From Actinomycetota bacterium (lineage in GTDB: Bacteria; Actinomycetota; Thermoleophilia; Miltoncostaeales; Miltoncostaeaceae), in the NCBI GenBank assembly GCA_016870155.1, contig VGCE01000002.1:62001-126000 (forward strand): DNA of 64,000 nt, given 5' to 3'. Position numbers and translations under genes: made by a program. Positions 16,025-25,262 of this stretch are shown in pieces (position 1 is the stretch's first letter; each line of letters opens with the position of its first letter). The notes below the pieces were generated by a model. It was not told where the DNA came from. It was given only the letters and a program-made list of their open reading frames with translations, and ran no database searches.

Positions 16025-16921
16025 CTACTGCCAGCGGGCCCTGAGGCCGGTGGGAGCCACGCGCTCCACGCGCACCTGGGCGTCCACCGACTGGCCCGCC
16101 AGCACCTCGCGGGCGGCGGCGGCCACGTCAGATGCGCCATCGGTGGTGACCCAGATGAGCATGCTGGGGCCCGACCCCGACACCGTCACGCCGAGCAGGC
16201 CCGGTGAGTCGATGGCCTTCAGGGCGTCGAGCCCCGGGCAGAACGGCCCGCGGTAGGGCTCGTGCAGGCGATCCTCGAGGAACTCCGGGGTCTCATCAAC
16301 CCACCCGCGCTCGAGGGTGAGCAGCAGGCCGGCGGTGGCCGCGATGGAGTGCGCGGCGGTGCTGACGGGTACCTCGGCGGGCATCGACCGGCGGGCCCGG
16401 TCGGTGCTCACGCGCGACGACGGGATGACCACCACCAGCGCGAGGCCGTCCGGCGGCTCGACGCGAAGCGCGCGGGGACCGGGCACGATCGCGGTGATGC
16501 CGCCCTCCAGGCAAGCCGCGGCGTTGTCGCCGTGGCCCTCGAGTTCGATGGCGCGGGCGAGGATGTCCGACGGGGCCCAGCGCAGGTCCCCCAGCGCGTT
16601 GGCGGCGGCAAGGCCTGCGCACACCGCCGCGGCGGACGACCCCAAGCCGCGGCCGAGGGGGATGCGGTTGCGGCAGGTGATCTCCAGGCCGTCCAGATGG
16701 GGCAGGCCGAGCAACATGGCGCGGCAGAGCAGGTTGCCACCGTCCTCGGGCACCTCCCTCGCCCCCTCGCCGTCCACGTGCACCTCGAGGGGTCCGGGGC
16801 GGCGGCGGATGACCACCTCGTTCGCGAGGTCGAGCGCCAGGGCCAGCACGTCGAAGCCCGGACCCAGGTTGGCCGAGGTGGCGGGCGCCGTGATGGTGAG
16901 CGCGGCGGCGTCAGTCCCCAT
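16025..16921 (-). CDS. thrB: Homoserine kinase
   Basis: 298 residues, GHMP kinase family. It phosphorylates homoserine with ATP for threonine synthesis. Motifs: [19 protein letters not shown] (substrate motif 1), the ATP loop [21 protein letters not shown], and [15 protein letters not shown] near the C-terminus. The ATG at 16921 lies inside the end of thrC (11-base overlap), which supports coupling. Last gene of lysA-hom-thrC-thrB. Confidence 0.95.
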   Translation of the reverse strand: MGTDAAALTITAPATSANLGPGFDVLALALDLANEVVIRRRPGPLEVHVDGEGAREVPEDGGNLLCRAMLLGLPHLDGLEITCRNRIPLGRGLGSSAAAVCAGLAAANALGDLRWAPSDILARAIELEGHGDNAAACLEGGITAIVPGPRALRVEPPDGLALVVVIPSSRVSTDRARRSMPAEVPVSTAAHSIAATAGLLLTLERGWVDETPEFLEDRLHEPYRGPFCPGLDALKAIDSPGLLGVTVSGSGPSMLIWVTTDGASDVAAAAREVLAGQSVDAQVRVERVAPTGLRARWQ

Positions 16922-17978
16922 AGAGCGCCTTCTCGGCGGCCGCGTAGTCGGCGGGGATCTCGGTGACCCCACCGCTCTGGGAGATGGCCGTGTCCGGGTC
17001 CTTCAGCCCGTTGCCGGTGAGCACGCACACCACGCGCTCACCCGGGGTGAACCTGCCGGCGGCGTGCGCCTTGATGATCCCCGCCACGCTGGACGCCGAT
17101 GAGGGCTCGCAGAACAGACCCTCGCTGCTGGCCAGCATGCGGTAGGCGGCGAGGATCTCCTCGTCGCTCACGCTGTCCACGCCGCCGCCCGAGCAGGCCA
17201 TGGCGGCCATGGCCTGCTCGCCGCGCACCGGGTCGCCGATGCGGATCGCCGTGGCGATGGTCTCGGGGGCGTTCACCACCTCGCCGCGCACGAGCGGGGC
17301 CGCGCCCTCGGCCTGGAAGCCCATCATGCGCGGCAGGCGGGTCGACCGGCCGGCGTCGCGGTATTCGCCGAAGCCCATCCAGTAGGCCGAGATGTTGCCC
17401 GCGTTGCCCACCGGGATGCACAGCACGTCGGGGGCGTCGCCCAGGGCGTCACACACCTCGAACGCGGCGGTCTTCTGTCCCTCGAGCCGGAAGGGGTTGA
17501 GCGAGTTGACCAGCGCGATGGGGTGGTTGTCGGCCAGCTCGCGCACGATGCGCAGCGCATCGTCGAAGTTGCCATCCACCGCCAGCACCTTGGCGCCGTA
17601 GATGAGGGCCTGCGCCAGCTTGCCCAGGGCGATGTTGCCGCCGGGGATGATCACCGCGCAGGTGAGGCCCGCGCGCGCGGCGTAGGCCGCTGCGGCGGCA
17701 GAGGTATTGCCGGTGCTGGCGCAGATCACTGCGGTGGCACCCTGCTCCACGGCCTTGCTCATGGCGAAGCACATGCCGCGGTCCTTGAACGACCCGGTGG
17801 GGTTGAGCCCCTCCAGCTTCACGTGCACGTCAAGCTCGAGGCACTCGGACAGCTTGTCGAGGCGCACCAGCGGAGTGGCGCCCTCGCCCATGCTGATCAC
17901 CGGCGTGGCGTCGGTCATCGGCAGGAACTCGCGGTAGCGCTCGACCAGCGGGGTGCGGCGCAGCGCCGACGCCGTCAT
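16911..17978 (-). CDS. thrC: Threonine synthase
   Basis: 355 residues, the short (class II fold) threonine synthase. It converts O-phosphohomoserine to threonine with PLP. The PLP lysine is in [28 protein letters not shown] is the phosphate-binding segment, and [15 protein letters not shown] and [11 protein letters not shown] follow. It overlaps hom upstream by 4 bases and thrB downstream. Confidence 0.95.
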   Translation of the reverse strand: MTASALRRTPLVERYREFLPMTDATPVISMGEGATPLVRLDKLSECLELDVHVKLEGLNPTGSFKDRGMCFAMSKAVEQGATAVICASTGNTSAAAAAYAARAGLTCAVIIPGGNIALGKLAQALIYGAKVLAVDGNFDDALRIVRELADNHPIALVNSLNPFRLEGQKTAAFEVCDALGDAPDVLCIPVGNAGNISAYWMGFGEYRDAGRSTRLPRMMGFQAEGAAPLVRGEVVNAPETIATAIRIGDPVRGEQAMAAMACSGGGVDSVSDEEILAAYRMLASSEGLFCEPSSASSVAGIIKAHAAGRFTPGERVVCVLTGNGLKDPDTAISQSGGVTEIPADYAAAEKALYGD

Positions 17979-19267
17979 GGCGGTGCCTCGCCGCTCCCGA
18001 CCACCGCGATGAGCACCGGCGGGGCGGTGACCTCCGGCATCTGGGCGAGGCGGCCGATGGCCTCTGCCACCTGGGCCTCGGGGCTGCGGTGCAGGATCAT
18101 CACCAGGCGCGCGCTGTCGCCCTCGCCCCGCTGCAGCACGGTGAGTATCGACACTTCGCTCTCGCCCAGCACCGACGACACCCGCGCCAGCACGCCGGGC
18201 TCGTCGGCCACCTCCAGGCGCAGATAGAAGGCGCTCTCGAGGGCGTCGTCGGCGGCCATGGGGCGACCGGCGTCGGCGAGCGCGCCGCCCAGGAACGACC
18301 CGGGGCGGCTGCCGAGGATCGACAGCACGTCGCTCACCACGGCCGAGGCGGTCTCGGTGCCGCCCGCGCCCGGGCCCACCAGCATGATCTGCCGCACCAT
18401 GCTGCTCTCGAGCAGCACGGCGTTATCGGCGCCGTCGATGGCGGCCAGCGGGTGGTCGCCCGGCACCAGCGCAGGATGCACGCGCACCGACACCGCGCCG
18501 TCCACCAGGCGCGCGATGCCCAGCAGCCTCATGACGAAGCCCAGCTCGTTCGCCATGTCCACGTCCTGCGACTGCAGGTCGTCGATTCCCGAGTACGGCA
18601 CGTCGTCGATGAGCACGCGGGTATGAAAGGCGATGGAGCAGAGAATCGCCATCTTCGCCGCGGCATCCGCCCCGCCGACGTCCTCGATGGGGTCGGCCTC
18701 GGCGTAGCCCAGGTCCTGCGCCTGGCCGAGGGCATCGGCGTACGACATGCCGCTCCCCCGCATCTCGCTGAGGATGTAGTTCGTCGTGCCGTTGACGATG
18801 CCCATGACCGAGTCGATCTCGGCGGCGAGCAGGCTCTCGCGCAGAACCTTGATCACGGGAATCGCCGCGCACACCGATGCCTCGAAGCGGATCTCGCTGC
18901 CGCCCTCCTCGGCGGCGGCGAGGAGCTCGGGGCCGTGGCGGGCCAGCAGCTGCTTGTTGGCGGTGACAACCGAGGTGCCATGGCCGAGTGCCCGCAGCAG
19001 CCACTCGTGCGTGGGGTCCACCCCGCCCATCACCTCGACGATGATGTCGATGGCGTCGTCGCCGAGGATCTCCTCGGGGTCGGTGGTCAGCACCGACGGG
19101 TCGACGCCCGGGCGGTCGGCCTGCAGGTCGCGCACCAGCACCTTCACCACCTCGATGCGGTGGCCGGTGGCGCGCTCGATGGTGCCCGCGGTCTCGTGCA
19201 GGATGCGCAGCACCCCCTGCCCCACCGTGCCGCAGCCCATCATGCCGACGCGGACGACGTCGCTCAC
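17975..19267 (-). CDS. hom: Homoserine dehydrogenase with C-terminal ACT domain
   Basis: 430 residues. Rossmann motif [16 protein letters not shown] at the N-terminus, the catalytic region with [27 protein letters not shown], and [22 protein letters not shown]. The last 80 residues form an ACT domain ([27 protein letters not shown]), the usual site of threonine feedback. It reduces aspartate semialdehyde to homoserine. Located between lysA and thrC with 4-base overlaps on both sides. Confidence 0.96.
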   Translation of the reverse strand: MSDVVRVGMMGCGTVGQGVLRILHETAGTIERATGHRIEVVKVLVRDLQADRPGVDPSVLTTDPEEILGDDAIDIIVEVMGGVDPTHEWLLRALGHGTSVVTANKQLLARHGPELLAAAEEGGSEIRFEASVCAAIPVIKVLRESLLAAEIDSVMGIVNGTTNYILSEMRGSGMSYADALGQAQDLGYAEADPIEDVGGADAAAKMAILCSIAFHTRVLIDDVPYSGIDDLQSQDVDMANELGFVMRLLGIARLVDGAVSVRVHPALVPGDHPLAAIDGADNAVLLESSMVRQIMLVGPGAGGTETASAVVSDVLSILGSRPGSFLGGALADAGRPMAADDALESAFYLRLEVADEPGVLARVSSVLGESEVSILTVLQRGEGDSARLVMILHRSPEAQVAEAIGRLAQMPEVTAPPVLIAVVGSGEAPP

Positions 19268-20565
19268 AGGTCCCTCGCCACCAGCTCGGCGTAGGTCTCG
19301 CGGCGCACCACCAGAGTGGCCTCGCCATCATCGACGAACACCACGGCGGGGCGCGTGACTCCGTTGTAGTTGCTGGCCATGGCCACACCGTAGGCGCCCG
19401 TGGCGGGAAGGCACACCAGATCGCCCGGGCCGATGGGCGGCAGCTCGGCCTCCTGGATGAGCACGTCGCCGCTCTCGCAGTGCTTGCCCACCAGGCGCAG
19501 CACCTCGGTGGCCTCGGCCTCGGGGCGCGCGGGCAGGAGCGCCTCGTAGGTGGCGCCGTAGAGCATGGGACGCATGAGGTCGCTCATGCCGCCGTCCACC
19601 GCGGCGTAGCGGCGCACGCCGGGGATGTCCTTCGTGCCGATCACGCGGTACACCGTGAGCCCGGATCGGCCCACGATGCTGCGGCCCGGCTCCACCATCA
19701 CGCGCGGGCGGCTCAGTCCGGCGGAGGTCCACTCCTCGGCCACCGAATCCATCACCATGTCGGCGAAGGCCTCCACCGAGGGCGGCTCGTCGTCGCGGGT
19801 ATAGGCGATGCCGAGGCCCCCGCCCATGTCCATGATGCCGAGGTCGTCCGCGCCCTGATCCTTCACGAAGGCGGCGAGCATCTGGGCGGCCAGGCGATAG
19901 GCGCCGATCTCGAAGATCTGCGAGCCGATGTGGCAGTGCAGGCCCACCAGGTTGATGTTGGACGCCGCGCGGCAGGCGGCCACGGCGGCGGCGGCCAGGC
20001 CGCCCTCGAGCGAGAACCCGAACTTGCTGTCGACCTGGCCGGTGGAGATGTAGTGGTGGGTGGATGGCTTGACGCCGGGGGTCACGCGCACCAGCACGTC
20101 CTGGGTGCGGCCGCGCTCGCCGGCAAGGCGGTCGAGCAGGGCGATCTCGTCGAGGCCGTCCACCACGATCAGCCCGACCATGGCGTCAAGCGCCTCGCCC
20201 AGCTCGCGGGCGTCCTTGGCGTTGCCGTGCATCACGATCTTGTCGGCGGGGAATCCGGCGTGCAGCGCCATGAACAGCTCGCCGCCCGAGGCCACGTCCA
20301 CCCGCAGGCTCTCCTCGTGCGCCATGCGCAGCAGCGCCTGGGCCCAGAAGGCCTTGCTGGCGTAGATCACCTCGGCCTGGGCATCGTGCGCGCGGAACGC
20401 CGATACGTACCGGCGCATGGTGCGGCGCAGGAGCCCGCCGTCGTAGATGACGAGAGGGGTCCCGAACTCCTCGGCGAGCGCGACCACGTCGCACCCGCCG
20501 ACCGAGAGATGGCCCTCCGGCGTCGTGGTGGCCGACGGCGGAAGCACCTGTGAAAGCGGCTGCAT
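19264..20565 (-). CDS. lysA: Diaminopimelate decarboxylase
   Basis: 433 residues, fold III PLP decarboxylase making lysine from meso-diaminopimelate. Motifs: EVIYASKAFWAQALLR (PLP lysine in YASKAF), GLHCHIGSQIFE, GIMDMGGGLGIAYT, VEPGRSIVGRSG, and the C-terminal GKHCESGDVLIQEAELP active-site cysteine segment. ATG 20565 is the first plausible start. First gene of the aspartate-family operon. Confidence 0.95.
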   Translation of the reverse strand: MQPLSQVLPPSATTTPEGHLSVGGCDVVALAEEFGTPLVIYDGGLLRRTMRRYVSAFRAHDAQAEVIYASKAFWAQALLRMAHEESLRVDVASGGELFMALHAGFPADKIVMHGNAKDARELGEALDAMVGLIVVDGLDEIALLDRLAGERGRTQDVLVRVTPGVKPSTHHYISTGQVDSKFGFSLEGGLAAAAVAACRAASNINLVGLHCHIGSQIFEIGAYRLAAQMLAAFVKDQGADDLGIMDMGGGLGIAYTRDDEPPSVEAFADMVMDSVAEEWTSAGLSRPRVMVEPGRSIVGRSGLTVYRVIGTKDIPGVRRYAAVDGGMSDLMRPMLYGATYEALLPARPEAEATEVLRLVGKHCESGDVLIQEAELPPIGPGDLVCLPATGAYGVAMASNYNGVTRPAVVFVDDGEATLVVRRETYAELVARDL

Positions 20566-20606
20566 AAGCCGGAGGACAGTAGCAATGCGGGGTAGGCTCG
20601 CGCGGC

Positions 20607-20813
20607 ATGGCGACGGCCCCCGAGCACGTGACGATCCCCTCCCGCGACGGCATGCCGCTGCGCGCGCTGGTGCTGGCTCCCGCGCGACCGGTGGCAGCTG
20701 CCGGCGGACATCACCGCAGCCTCCATCACAACCCGGCCGTGCAAGGGGACACCGTGGCCGTCCTGGCAGGAGCCCTGCAGGCGTCGCCCCCGACCCCGGT
20801 GTCAGGCACATAA
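20607..20813 (+). pseudogene. Truncated hydrolase-like N-terminus
   Basis: 68 codons. The first 32 residues (TIPSRDGMPLRALVLAPARP) read like the beginning of a dienelactone-hydrolase or alpha/beta-hydrolase protein. Similarity then stops and the frame ends inside the left 24-base inverted repeat at 20793. No catalytic residues remain. I read it as the stump of a gene cut by insertion of, or recombination at, the repeat-bounded segment. Confidence 0.4.
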
Positions 20814-20816
20814 CCG
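20793..20816 (+). repeat. Left inverted repeat flanking udgB
   Basis: 24 bases beginning ACCCCGGTGTCAGGCAC. The reverse complement recurs at 21756-21779 with a single mismatch (A/T at the 18th base). Together the copies bracket the uracil-DNA glycosylase gene and the following intergenic region. GTGTCAGGCAC-type ends are, to my recollection, seen at REP/IS200-IS605-related elements, but no transposase is present here. Confidence 0.7.
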
Positions 20817-20831
20817 GCATGGCACGTTCTC

Positions 20832-21515
20832 GTGACTGATGCCCTCGACACCCTCGCGCGGCAGGTCGCCGCCTGCACCGCCTGCCCACGGCTGGTGGCG
20901 TGGCGCACCGCGGTGGGAGAGGATCCTCCCGCCCGCTACCGGGGGCAGGAGTACTGGTCGCGCGGGGTGCCCGGGTTCGGCGAGCCCGACCCATGGCTGT
21001 TCATCGTGGGGCTCGCGCCGGCCGCCCACGGCGCCAACCGCACGGGGCGCATGTTCACCGGCGATCGCAGCGCCGACTTCCTGGTGGCCGCGCTGCACCG
21101 GGCGGGCCTCACAAGCCAGCCGGCATCGGCCTCGCGCGACGACGGCCTGCGCCTCATCGGCTGCCGCATGAGCGCCGTGGTGCGCTGCGCGCCGCCCGAC
21201 AACAAGCCCAGCACGACCGAGCGCGACACCTGCATCCCCTTCCTCGCGAGGGAGATCGACCTCTGCCCGAGGTCGAGGGTGGTGCTGTGCCTCGGCGGGT
21301 TCGCGTGGGACGGCGTGCTGCGCGTGCTGGGGGCGCGCGGTGACGCCATCCCCCGCCCGAAGCCGCGCTTCGCCCACGGCGCCCAGGCCCGGGTGGGCGG
21401 CCTCACCCTGCTCGGCACCTACCACCCGAGCCAGCAGAACACCTTCACCGGAAGGCTCACCCCCGCCATGCTCGACGCCGTGCTGGCGCGGGCACGCGAG
21501 ATCGCCGACCCCTGA
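20832..21515 (+). CDS. udgB: Family 5 uracil-DNA glycosylase (UdgB)
   Basis: 227 residues from GTG 20832. Family 5 motif A reads GLAPAAHGANRTGRMFTGD (lacking the Asp/Asn of other families) and motif B is HPSQQNTFTGRLTP. The four 4Fe-4S cysteines are in place: CTACP near the N-terminus and a CAPP ... DTC pair 14 residues apart around 120-135. It excises uracil, hypoxanthine and related bases from DNA. It stands alone between near-perfect inverted repeats, which hints at acquisition as a unit, yet the base composition is like that of its neighbours. Confidence 0.9.
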   Translation: MTDALDTLARQVAACTACPRLVAWRTAVGEDPPARYRGQEYWSRGVPGFGEPDPWLFIVGLAPAAHGANRTGRMFTGDRSADFLVAALHRAGLTSQPASASRDDGLRLIGCRMSAVVRCAPPDNKPSTTERDTCIPFLAREIDLCPRSRVVLCLGGFAWDGVLRVLGARGDAIPRPKPRFAHGAQARVGGLTLLGTYHPSQQNTFTGRLTPAMLDAVLARAREIADP

Positions 21516-21521
21516 ACGCGC

Positions 21522-21557
21522 CGAGGGCCCGGGCGGAATAGTCCGACCGGGCCCTCG
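21522..21557. terminator. Strong terminator hairpin after udgB
   Basis: Perfect 11-base inverted repeat, CGAGGGCCCGG ... CCGGGCCCTCG, with a 14-base loop, seven bases after the udgB stop. On the other strand it would end the candidate small RNA described at 21522-21723. Confidence 0.75.
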
Positions 21558-21723
21558 AGGACGGTGAGCGGCAGTGGAGTCGCCAGGGAGCGATTTCGCT
21601 CGATCCCCCGGCTGCAGCTGCTCATCAGGGGAGTCGCCCCCTAGCTGCCGCCACCTACGCACATATGGTCTGAAGAAATTTGGACCACCTCCTTTCAGCG
21701 ATACGCCGATGATAGGAGGGTGG
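21522..21723 (-). ncRNA. Candidate structured RNA with a tiny ORF and masked ribosome site
   Basis: On the minus strand, CCACCCTCCT (21723-21714) can pair with a near-ideal ribosome site AGGAGGTGG (21693-21685), hiding it. Eight bases after GGAGG an ATT (21679) opens a frame of 12 codons that includes ATG 21664 (MCVGGGS) and stops at 21641. The following 75 bases form several helices: GCGGCAG/CTGCCGC as outer stem, AGGGG/CCCCT, GCCGGG/CCTGGC and GAGCG/CGCTC hairpins. The strong terminator at 21557-21522 ends it. No known riboswitch class was recognised. It lies downstream of argD within the inverted repeats. Confidence 0.35.
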
Positions 21724-21755
21724 CCCGGACGGACACCGGTCCATCGGTGCACAAA

Positions 21756-21779
21756 CGGTTAAGTGCCTGACACCGGGGT
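21756..21779 (-). repeat. Right inverted repeat flanking udgB
   Basis: Partner of the repeat at 20793-20816, in opposite orientation, 23 of 24 bases identical. It ends 8 bases before the argD stop codon. Confidence 0.7.
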
Positions 21780-21787
21780 CACGGAGG

Positions 21788-22963
21788 TCAGGCGGCGAGC
21801 ACGTCCCTCAGCGCCGCCAGCACCGTCGACAGCTCGTCGCCCGTGATCACCAGCGGGGGCAGGAACCGGACGGTGCGCGGGCTGGTGTTGTTCACCAGGA
21901 AGCCCTGCCCGAGCATGTCGAGCACCACCTGGGCGCCGCGGTCGTCGGGCAGGTCGATGGCGCACATGAGGCCGCGGCCACGGGCCTCGGTGGCCAGGCC
22001 GTCGTCCACCAGCCCCTGCAGGCCCGCGAGGAAGCACGCGCCCTCCTTGCGCACGTGGTCCTGCAGCGCGGGGTCGTCGAGCACCCGCGCCGCGGCCAGC
22101 GCCGACGCACATGCCAACGGGCTGCCCGCGAACGTGCTGCCGTGGTCGCCCGGCTTGAAGGTGTCGTCCACGCCCGGGCGCGCGGTGACGGCCCCGATGG
22201 GGAACCCGCCGCCGAGGCTCTTGGCAAGGCACATCACGTCGGGGGTGATTCCGAAGTCCTGGTAGGCGTAGAGCGGCCCGGTGCGGCTCATGCCCGTCTG
22301 GATCTCATCCACGATCAGCAGCGCGCCGCTCTCATCGGCCAGCTCGCGCGCGAGGCGCACGAAGTCATCGTCCAGCGGATACACACCGCACTCGCCCTGC
22401 ACGATCTCAATGGCGATGGCGCAGGTGCGCTCGCTCACGGCCGCGCGCAGGGCGTCGTGGTCGTTGCGCGGCACGTACCGGGCCCCGGGCATGAGCGGCC
22501 GGAAGGCCTCCTGCTTGCCCGGTTGCCCCGTGAGCGCCAGCGCGCCCATGGTGCGCCCGTGGAATCCATCTTCGAGCGACACGAACTCCGTGCGCTCGGC
22601 GCCGCCGGCCTTTCGCGCCAGCTTGATGGCCGCCTCCGACGCCTCGGCGCCCGAGTTGCAGAAGAACACCCGCCCGCCCATCGAGGTGTCGCGGATCCAC
22701 TCCGCGAGATCGATCATCGGGTCGGTGTAATACAGGTTCGAGGTGTTGATCAGCACCCCGGCCTGGTCGCGGATGGCCGCCACCACCTCGGGGTGGCAGT
22801 GGCCCGCGTTGATCATCGAGATGCCCGACATGCAGTCGAGGTAGCCCCGCCCATCGGGGTCGAACAGCCACGCGCCCTCGCCCCGCACGAACTCCACGGG
22901 GTAGCGGCCGTAGTTGCGCATGAGCGCCGCCTGCTCGCGCGCGATGGTGTCCTCGCGGATCAC
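21788..22963 (-). CDS. argD: Acetylornithine aminotransferase
   Basis: 391 residues, class III PLP aminotransferase. Converts N-acetylglutamate semialdehyde to N-acetylornithine. Motifs: YLDCMSGISMINAGHCHPEV, FFCNSGAEASEAAIKLAR (PLP phosphate), LIVDEIQTGMSRTG, the PLP lysine in CLAKSLGGGFPIGA, and GDHGSTFAGSPLACASA. Downstream partner of argB, 4 bases apart. N-succinyl-diaminopimelate or ornithine transamination cannot be excluded, but the arg context is clear. Confidence 0.93.
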   Translation of the reverse strand: MIREDTIAREQAALMRNYGRYPVEFVRGEGAWLFDPDGRGYLDCMSGISMINAGHCHPEVVAAIRDQAGVLINTSNLYYTDPMIDLAEWIRDTSMGGRVFFCNSGAEASEAAIKLARKAGGAERTEFVSLEDGFHGRTMGALALTGQPGKQEAFRPLMPGARYVPRNDHDALRAAVSERTCAIAIEIVQGECGVYPLDDDFVRLARELADESGALLIVDEIQTGMSRTGPLYAYQDFGITPDVMCLAKSLGGGFPIGAVTARPGVDDTFKPGDHGSTFAGSPLACASALAAARVLDDPALQDHVRKEGACFLAGLQGLVDDGLATEARGRGLMCAIDLPDDRGAQVVLDMLGQGFLVNNTSPRTVRFLPPLVITGDELSTVLAALRDVLAA

Positions 22964-22967
22964 CGGG

Positions 22968-23858
22968 CTACTCCGCGGTGACCATGGTGCCCAGGCCCCG
23001 CTCGGTGAACAGCTCCATGATCACCGAGTGCGGCACCCGGCCGTCCACGATCTGCGCGGCCTCCACCCCGCCGCGGATCGCCGTGCGCACGGCCTCGAGC
23101 TTGGGGATCATCCCCTTGTCCACGGTGCCGGTGGCCATGAGGGCCTCGATGTCCGGCAGCGCGCACTTGGCGATGAGGGACTCCTTGTCGTCGAAGTCGT
23201 GGTACACGCCCTCGACATCGGTGAGGAAAATCGCCCGGCGGGCGCGAAGCGCCGCGGCCAGCGCGCCGGCCACCGTGTCGGCGTTGATGTTGTAGCTCTG
23301 CCCCCGGGCGTCGACGCCCACAGAGGCCACCACCGGCACGAAGTCGCCAAGCGCCTCGAGGATCTCCGGATCGATGCGCTCCACCTCGCCGACGAACCCC
23401 AAGTCGCCGCTCGCGGATGTCGCCTGCCGCGCGCGGATGAGCGCGCCGTCGTCACCGGAGAGCCCCGCCGCCTTGGCGCCCGCCACCTGCAGCTGCGCCA
23501 CGATCTCCTTGTTGATCTTGCCGATGAGAACCATCTTCACCAGCTCCATCGTGGGCGTATCGGTCACCCGCAGGCCGTCGACGAAGTTCACATCGAGGCC
23601 GAGCCGGTCGGAGTAGGCCGAGATGTCCGGGCCGCCGCCGTGCACCACCACGGGGTTCATCCCCACGAACTTCAGCAGCGCGATGTCGCGCGCGAACGAT
23701 GCCCCCAGCTCTGGGTTGGTCATCGCCGCGCCGCCGTACTTGACCACCACGGTGGCCCCGGCGAACTGCCGGATGTACGGCAGGGCCTCGAGCAGCACGG
23801 CGGCGCGTGCCTGCACGTCGGCCCGGTCGGGAAGGTTCCTGCGACTCGTCTCGCCCAT
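22968..23858 (-). CDS. argB: Acetylglutamate kinase
   Basis: 296 residues, amino acid kinase family; phosphorylates N-acetylglutamate. Motifs: VVVKYGGAAMTN, VVHGGGPDISAY, FVDGLRVTDTPTMELV, YNINADTVAGALAAALRARR, and GMIPKLEAVRTAIRGGVEAAQIVDGR. The N-terminal helix (about residues 13-27) corresponds to the extension found in arginine-sensitive hexameric enzymes, suggesting feedback by arginine. It stands next to argD but is separated from argJ by three unrelated genes. Confidence 0.94.
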   Translation of the reverse strand: MGETSRRNLPDRADVQARAAVLLEALPYIRQFAGATVVVKYGGAAMTNPELGASFARDIALLKFVGMNPVVVHGGGPDISAYSDRLGLDVNFVDGLRVTDTPTMELVKMVLIGKINKEIVAQLQVAGAKAAGLSGDDGALIRARQATSASGDLGFVGEVERIDPEILEALGDFVPVVASVGVDARGQSYNINADTVAGALAAALRARRAIFLTDVEGVYHDFDDKESLIAKCALPDIEALMATGTVDKGMIPKLEAVRTAIRGGVEAAQIVDGRVPHSVIMELFTERGLGTMVTAE

Positions 23859-23948
23859 GGGGGCGGCACGGTATCAGCCGCCTCGCCACCCTCCCCTGCT
23901 CGCAGCGGCATTCCGCAATGCGGCATCCGGGCCGGCGATGCCGCGCCG

Positions 23949-25262
23949 TCAGCCCGAGGCCGATACCTCGACAAGGGTGAAAGACCGGCTGAACACCGGG
24001 CGCGCGCCCGGGCGCACCTGCGGCCACGCCGGCGCCCGGTACACCGAGATGCGCGCGGCCTGCGCGCAGTCGCCGTTGGGAACGCAGGTGAGCGCGCCCG
24101 ACAGCCCGTCGTAGCCCTCCACATCGAGCATCGACCGGCGCAACCCTGAGCGGTTGATGAGCAGGCGGCCGCCGGGCAGCTGCACCGACGCCCGCCGGAT
24201 GGCCCCGAACAGCAGGTTGGCGGCGTCGTAGGAGGTCGCATGGAACACGCTCGGCGGCGCCTCGCCGTAGGCCTGGCGGTAAGCCGGGATGAAGAACCCG
24301 TCATAGAACGGGTCGGCGCGCAGGTCACCGGCGTCGGGGCCCGACGCGTACACGCCCGCGGCTGCGTCCCCCATCTCCTTGAGCGCATCGCGCGCCTGGC
24401 AGGCCTCCGACACCACGATGCGCGTGCTGGCGAGCACCGGGGTGGCGCGAATGGCTCGCACGGCTGCCGGGCACGCCGGGGCGAAGGTGGGCAGGAAGAT
24501 CACCTGCGGGCGCGCCGCCGCCATCTTCGCCACGGCACGGTCGGGCGAGCCACGCAGGGACATCGAGGCCTCGGCCACCACCTTCCCGCCATCGCGCCAG
24601 AAGCGGTCGGCGAAGGCCACGCCCAGCGTCTTCGAATAGGCGTCCGGCACCGAGATGACGCCCGCCGTGGTGGCGCCGAGCTTCTCCTTCACGAACGCCG
24701 CCACGGCCGCGCCCTGGATGAGATCGTTGAACGCCGTGCGGAAGTAGAAGCGCTCGTGCGTCTTCGGGTCGGTGAGCAGCGGGCTGGTGTTACTGGGCGA
24801 CATGAGCAGGACGTCCTTCGCGCTCAGCACCCCGGCGGCGGCATCAAACGCCGCGGCCGAGCACGTGGTGCCGATCACCGCCACGAGGTCGGGCTCGAGC
24901 AGCAGGCGGCGCGCGCCGGCGATGCCACCCTTGGGCGTGCAGTCCTCCGACTCGCCCAGCAGCGACACCGGATGCCCAAGCAATTCGCCCTGGCGGCCGT
25001 CGAACGCGCCGTCGAGGTAGTCGACCGCAAGCTCCACCGCGCGCTTGGCGTCGAGGCCGGCGGAGTCGTCCTCGAACAGCAGGGTGCCCAGGTAGATGGG
25101 ACGCCCCACCCCCACCTCCACGCAGGCGTTCACGTCGGCGGCGCACTCAACCTGCGCCGCCTGCTGGGCCGAGGGCGGCCCCCCGCAACCGACCAGCACC
25201 ATCGCGGCCCCAGCGAGGACGGCCAGCGCGAGGCCACCCACCCACGCGCGCAGCATGGTCAT
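23949..25262 (-). CDS. LivK-type substrate-binding lipoprotein
   Basis: 437 residues. Signal peptide with lipobox VLVGC (about C26), then a periplasmic-binding fold of the branched-chain amino acid type (Peripla_BP_6): YLGTLLFEDDSAGLDAKRAVELAVDYLDG, VAVIGTTCSAAAFDAA, LLMSPSNTSPLLT, VFHATSYDAANLLFGAI. No permease or ATPase is nearby. Its start overlaps the stop of a DUF4239-like membrane gene (ATGA), so it may work as an extracytoplasmic sensor for that protein, not as a transporter component. Ligand unknown. Confidence 0.82.
   Translation of the reverse strand: MTMLRAWVGGLALAVLAGAAMVLVGCGGPPSAQQAAQVECAADVNACVEVGVGRPIYLGTLLFEDDSAGLDAKRAVELAVDYLDGAFDGRQGELLGHPVSLLGESEDCTPKGGIAGARRLLLEPDLVAVIGTTCSAAAFDAAAGVLSAKDVLLMSPSNTSPLLTDPKTHERFYFRTAFNDLIQGAAVAAFVKEKLGATTAGVISVPDAYSKTLGVAFADRFWRDGGKVVAEASMSLRGSPDRAVAKMAAARPQVIFLPTFAPACPAAVRAIRATPVLASTRIVVSEACQARDALKEMGDAAAGVYASGPDAGDLRADPFYDGFFIPAYRQAYGEAPPSVFHATSYDAANLLFGAIRRASVQLPGGRLLINRSGLRRSMLDVEGYDGLSGALTCVPNGDCAQAARISVYRAPAWPQVRPGARPVFSRSFTLVEVSASG

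Noticed and set aside
21560-21660. Hammerhead-ribozyme-like words CTGATGAG ... CGAAA on the minus strand
   Set aside because: The bases between the two motifs cannot form the required stem II, and CGAAA lies in the loop of a GAGCG/CGCTC hairpin.
21682-21695. GGACCACCTCCTTTC, resembling the 3' end of 16S rRNA
   Set aside because: No rRNA sequence flanks it. On the opposite strand it is simply a very strong ribosome-binding site.
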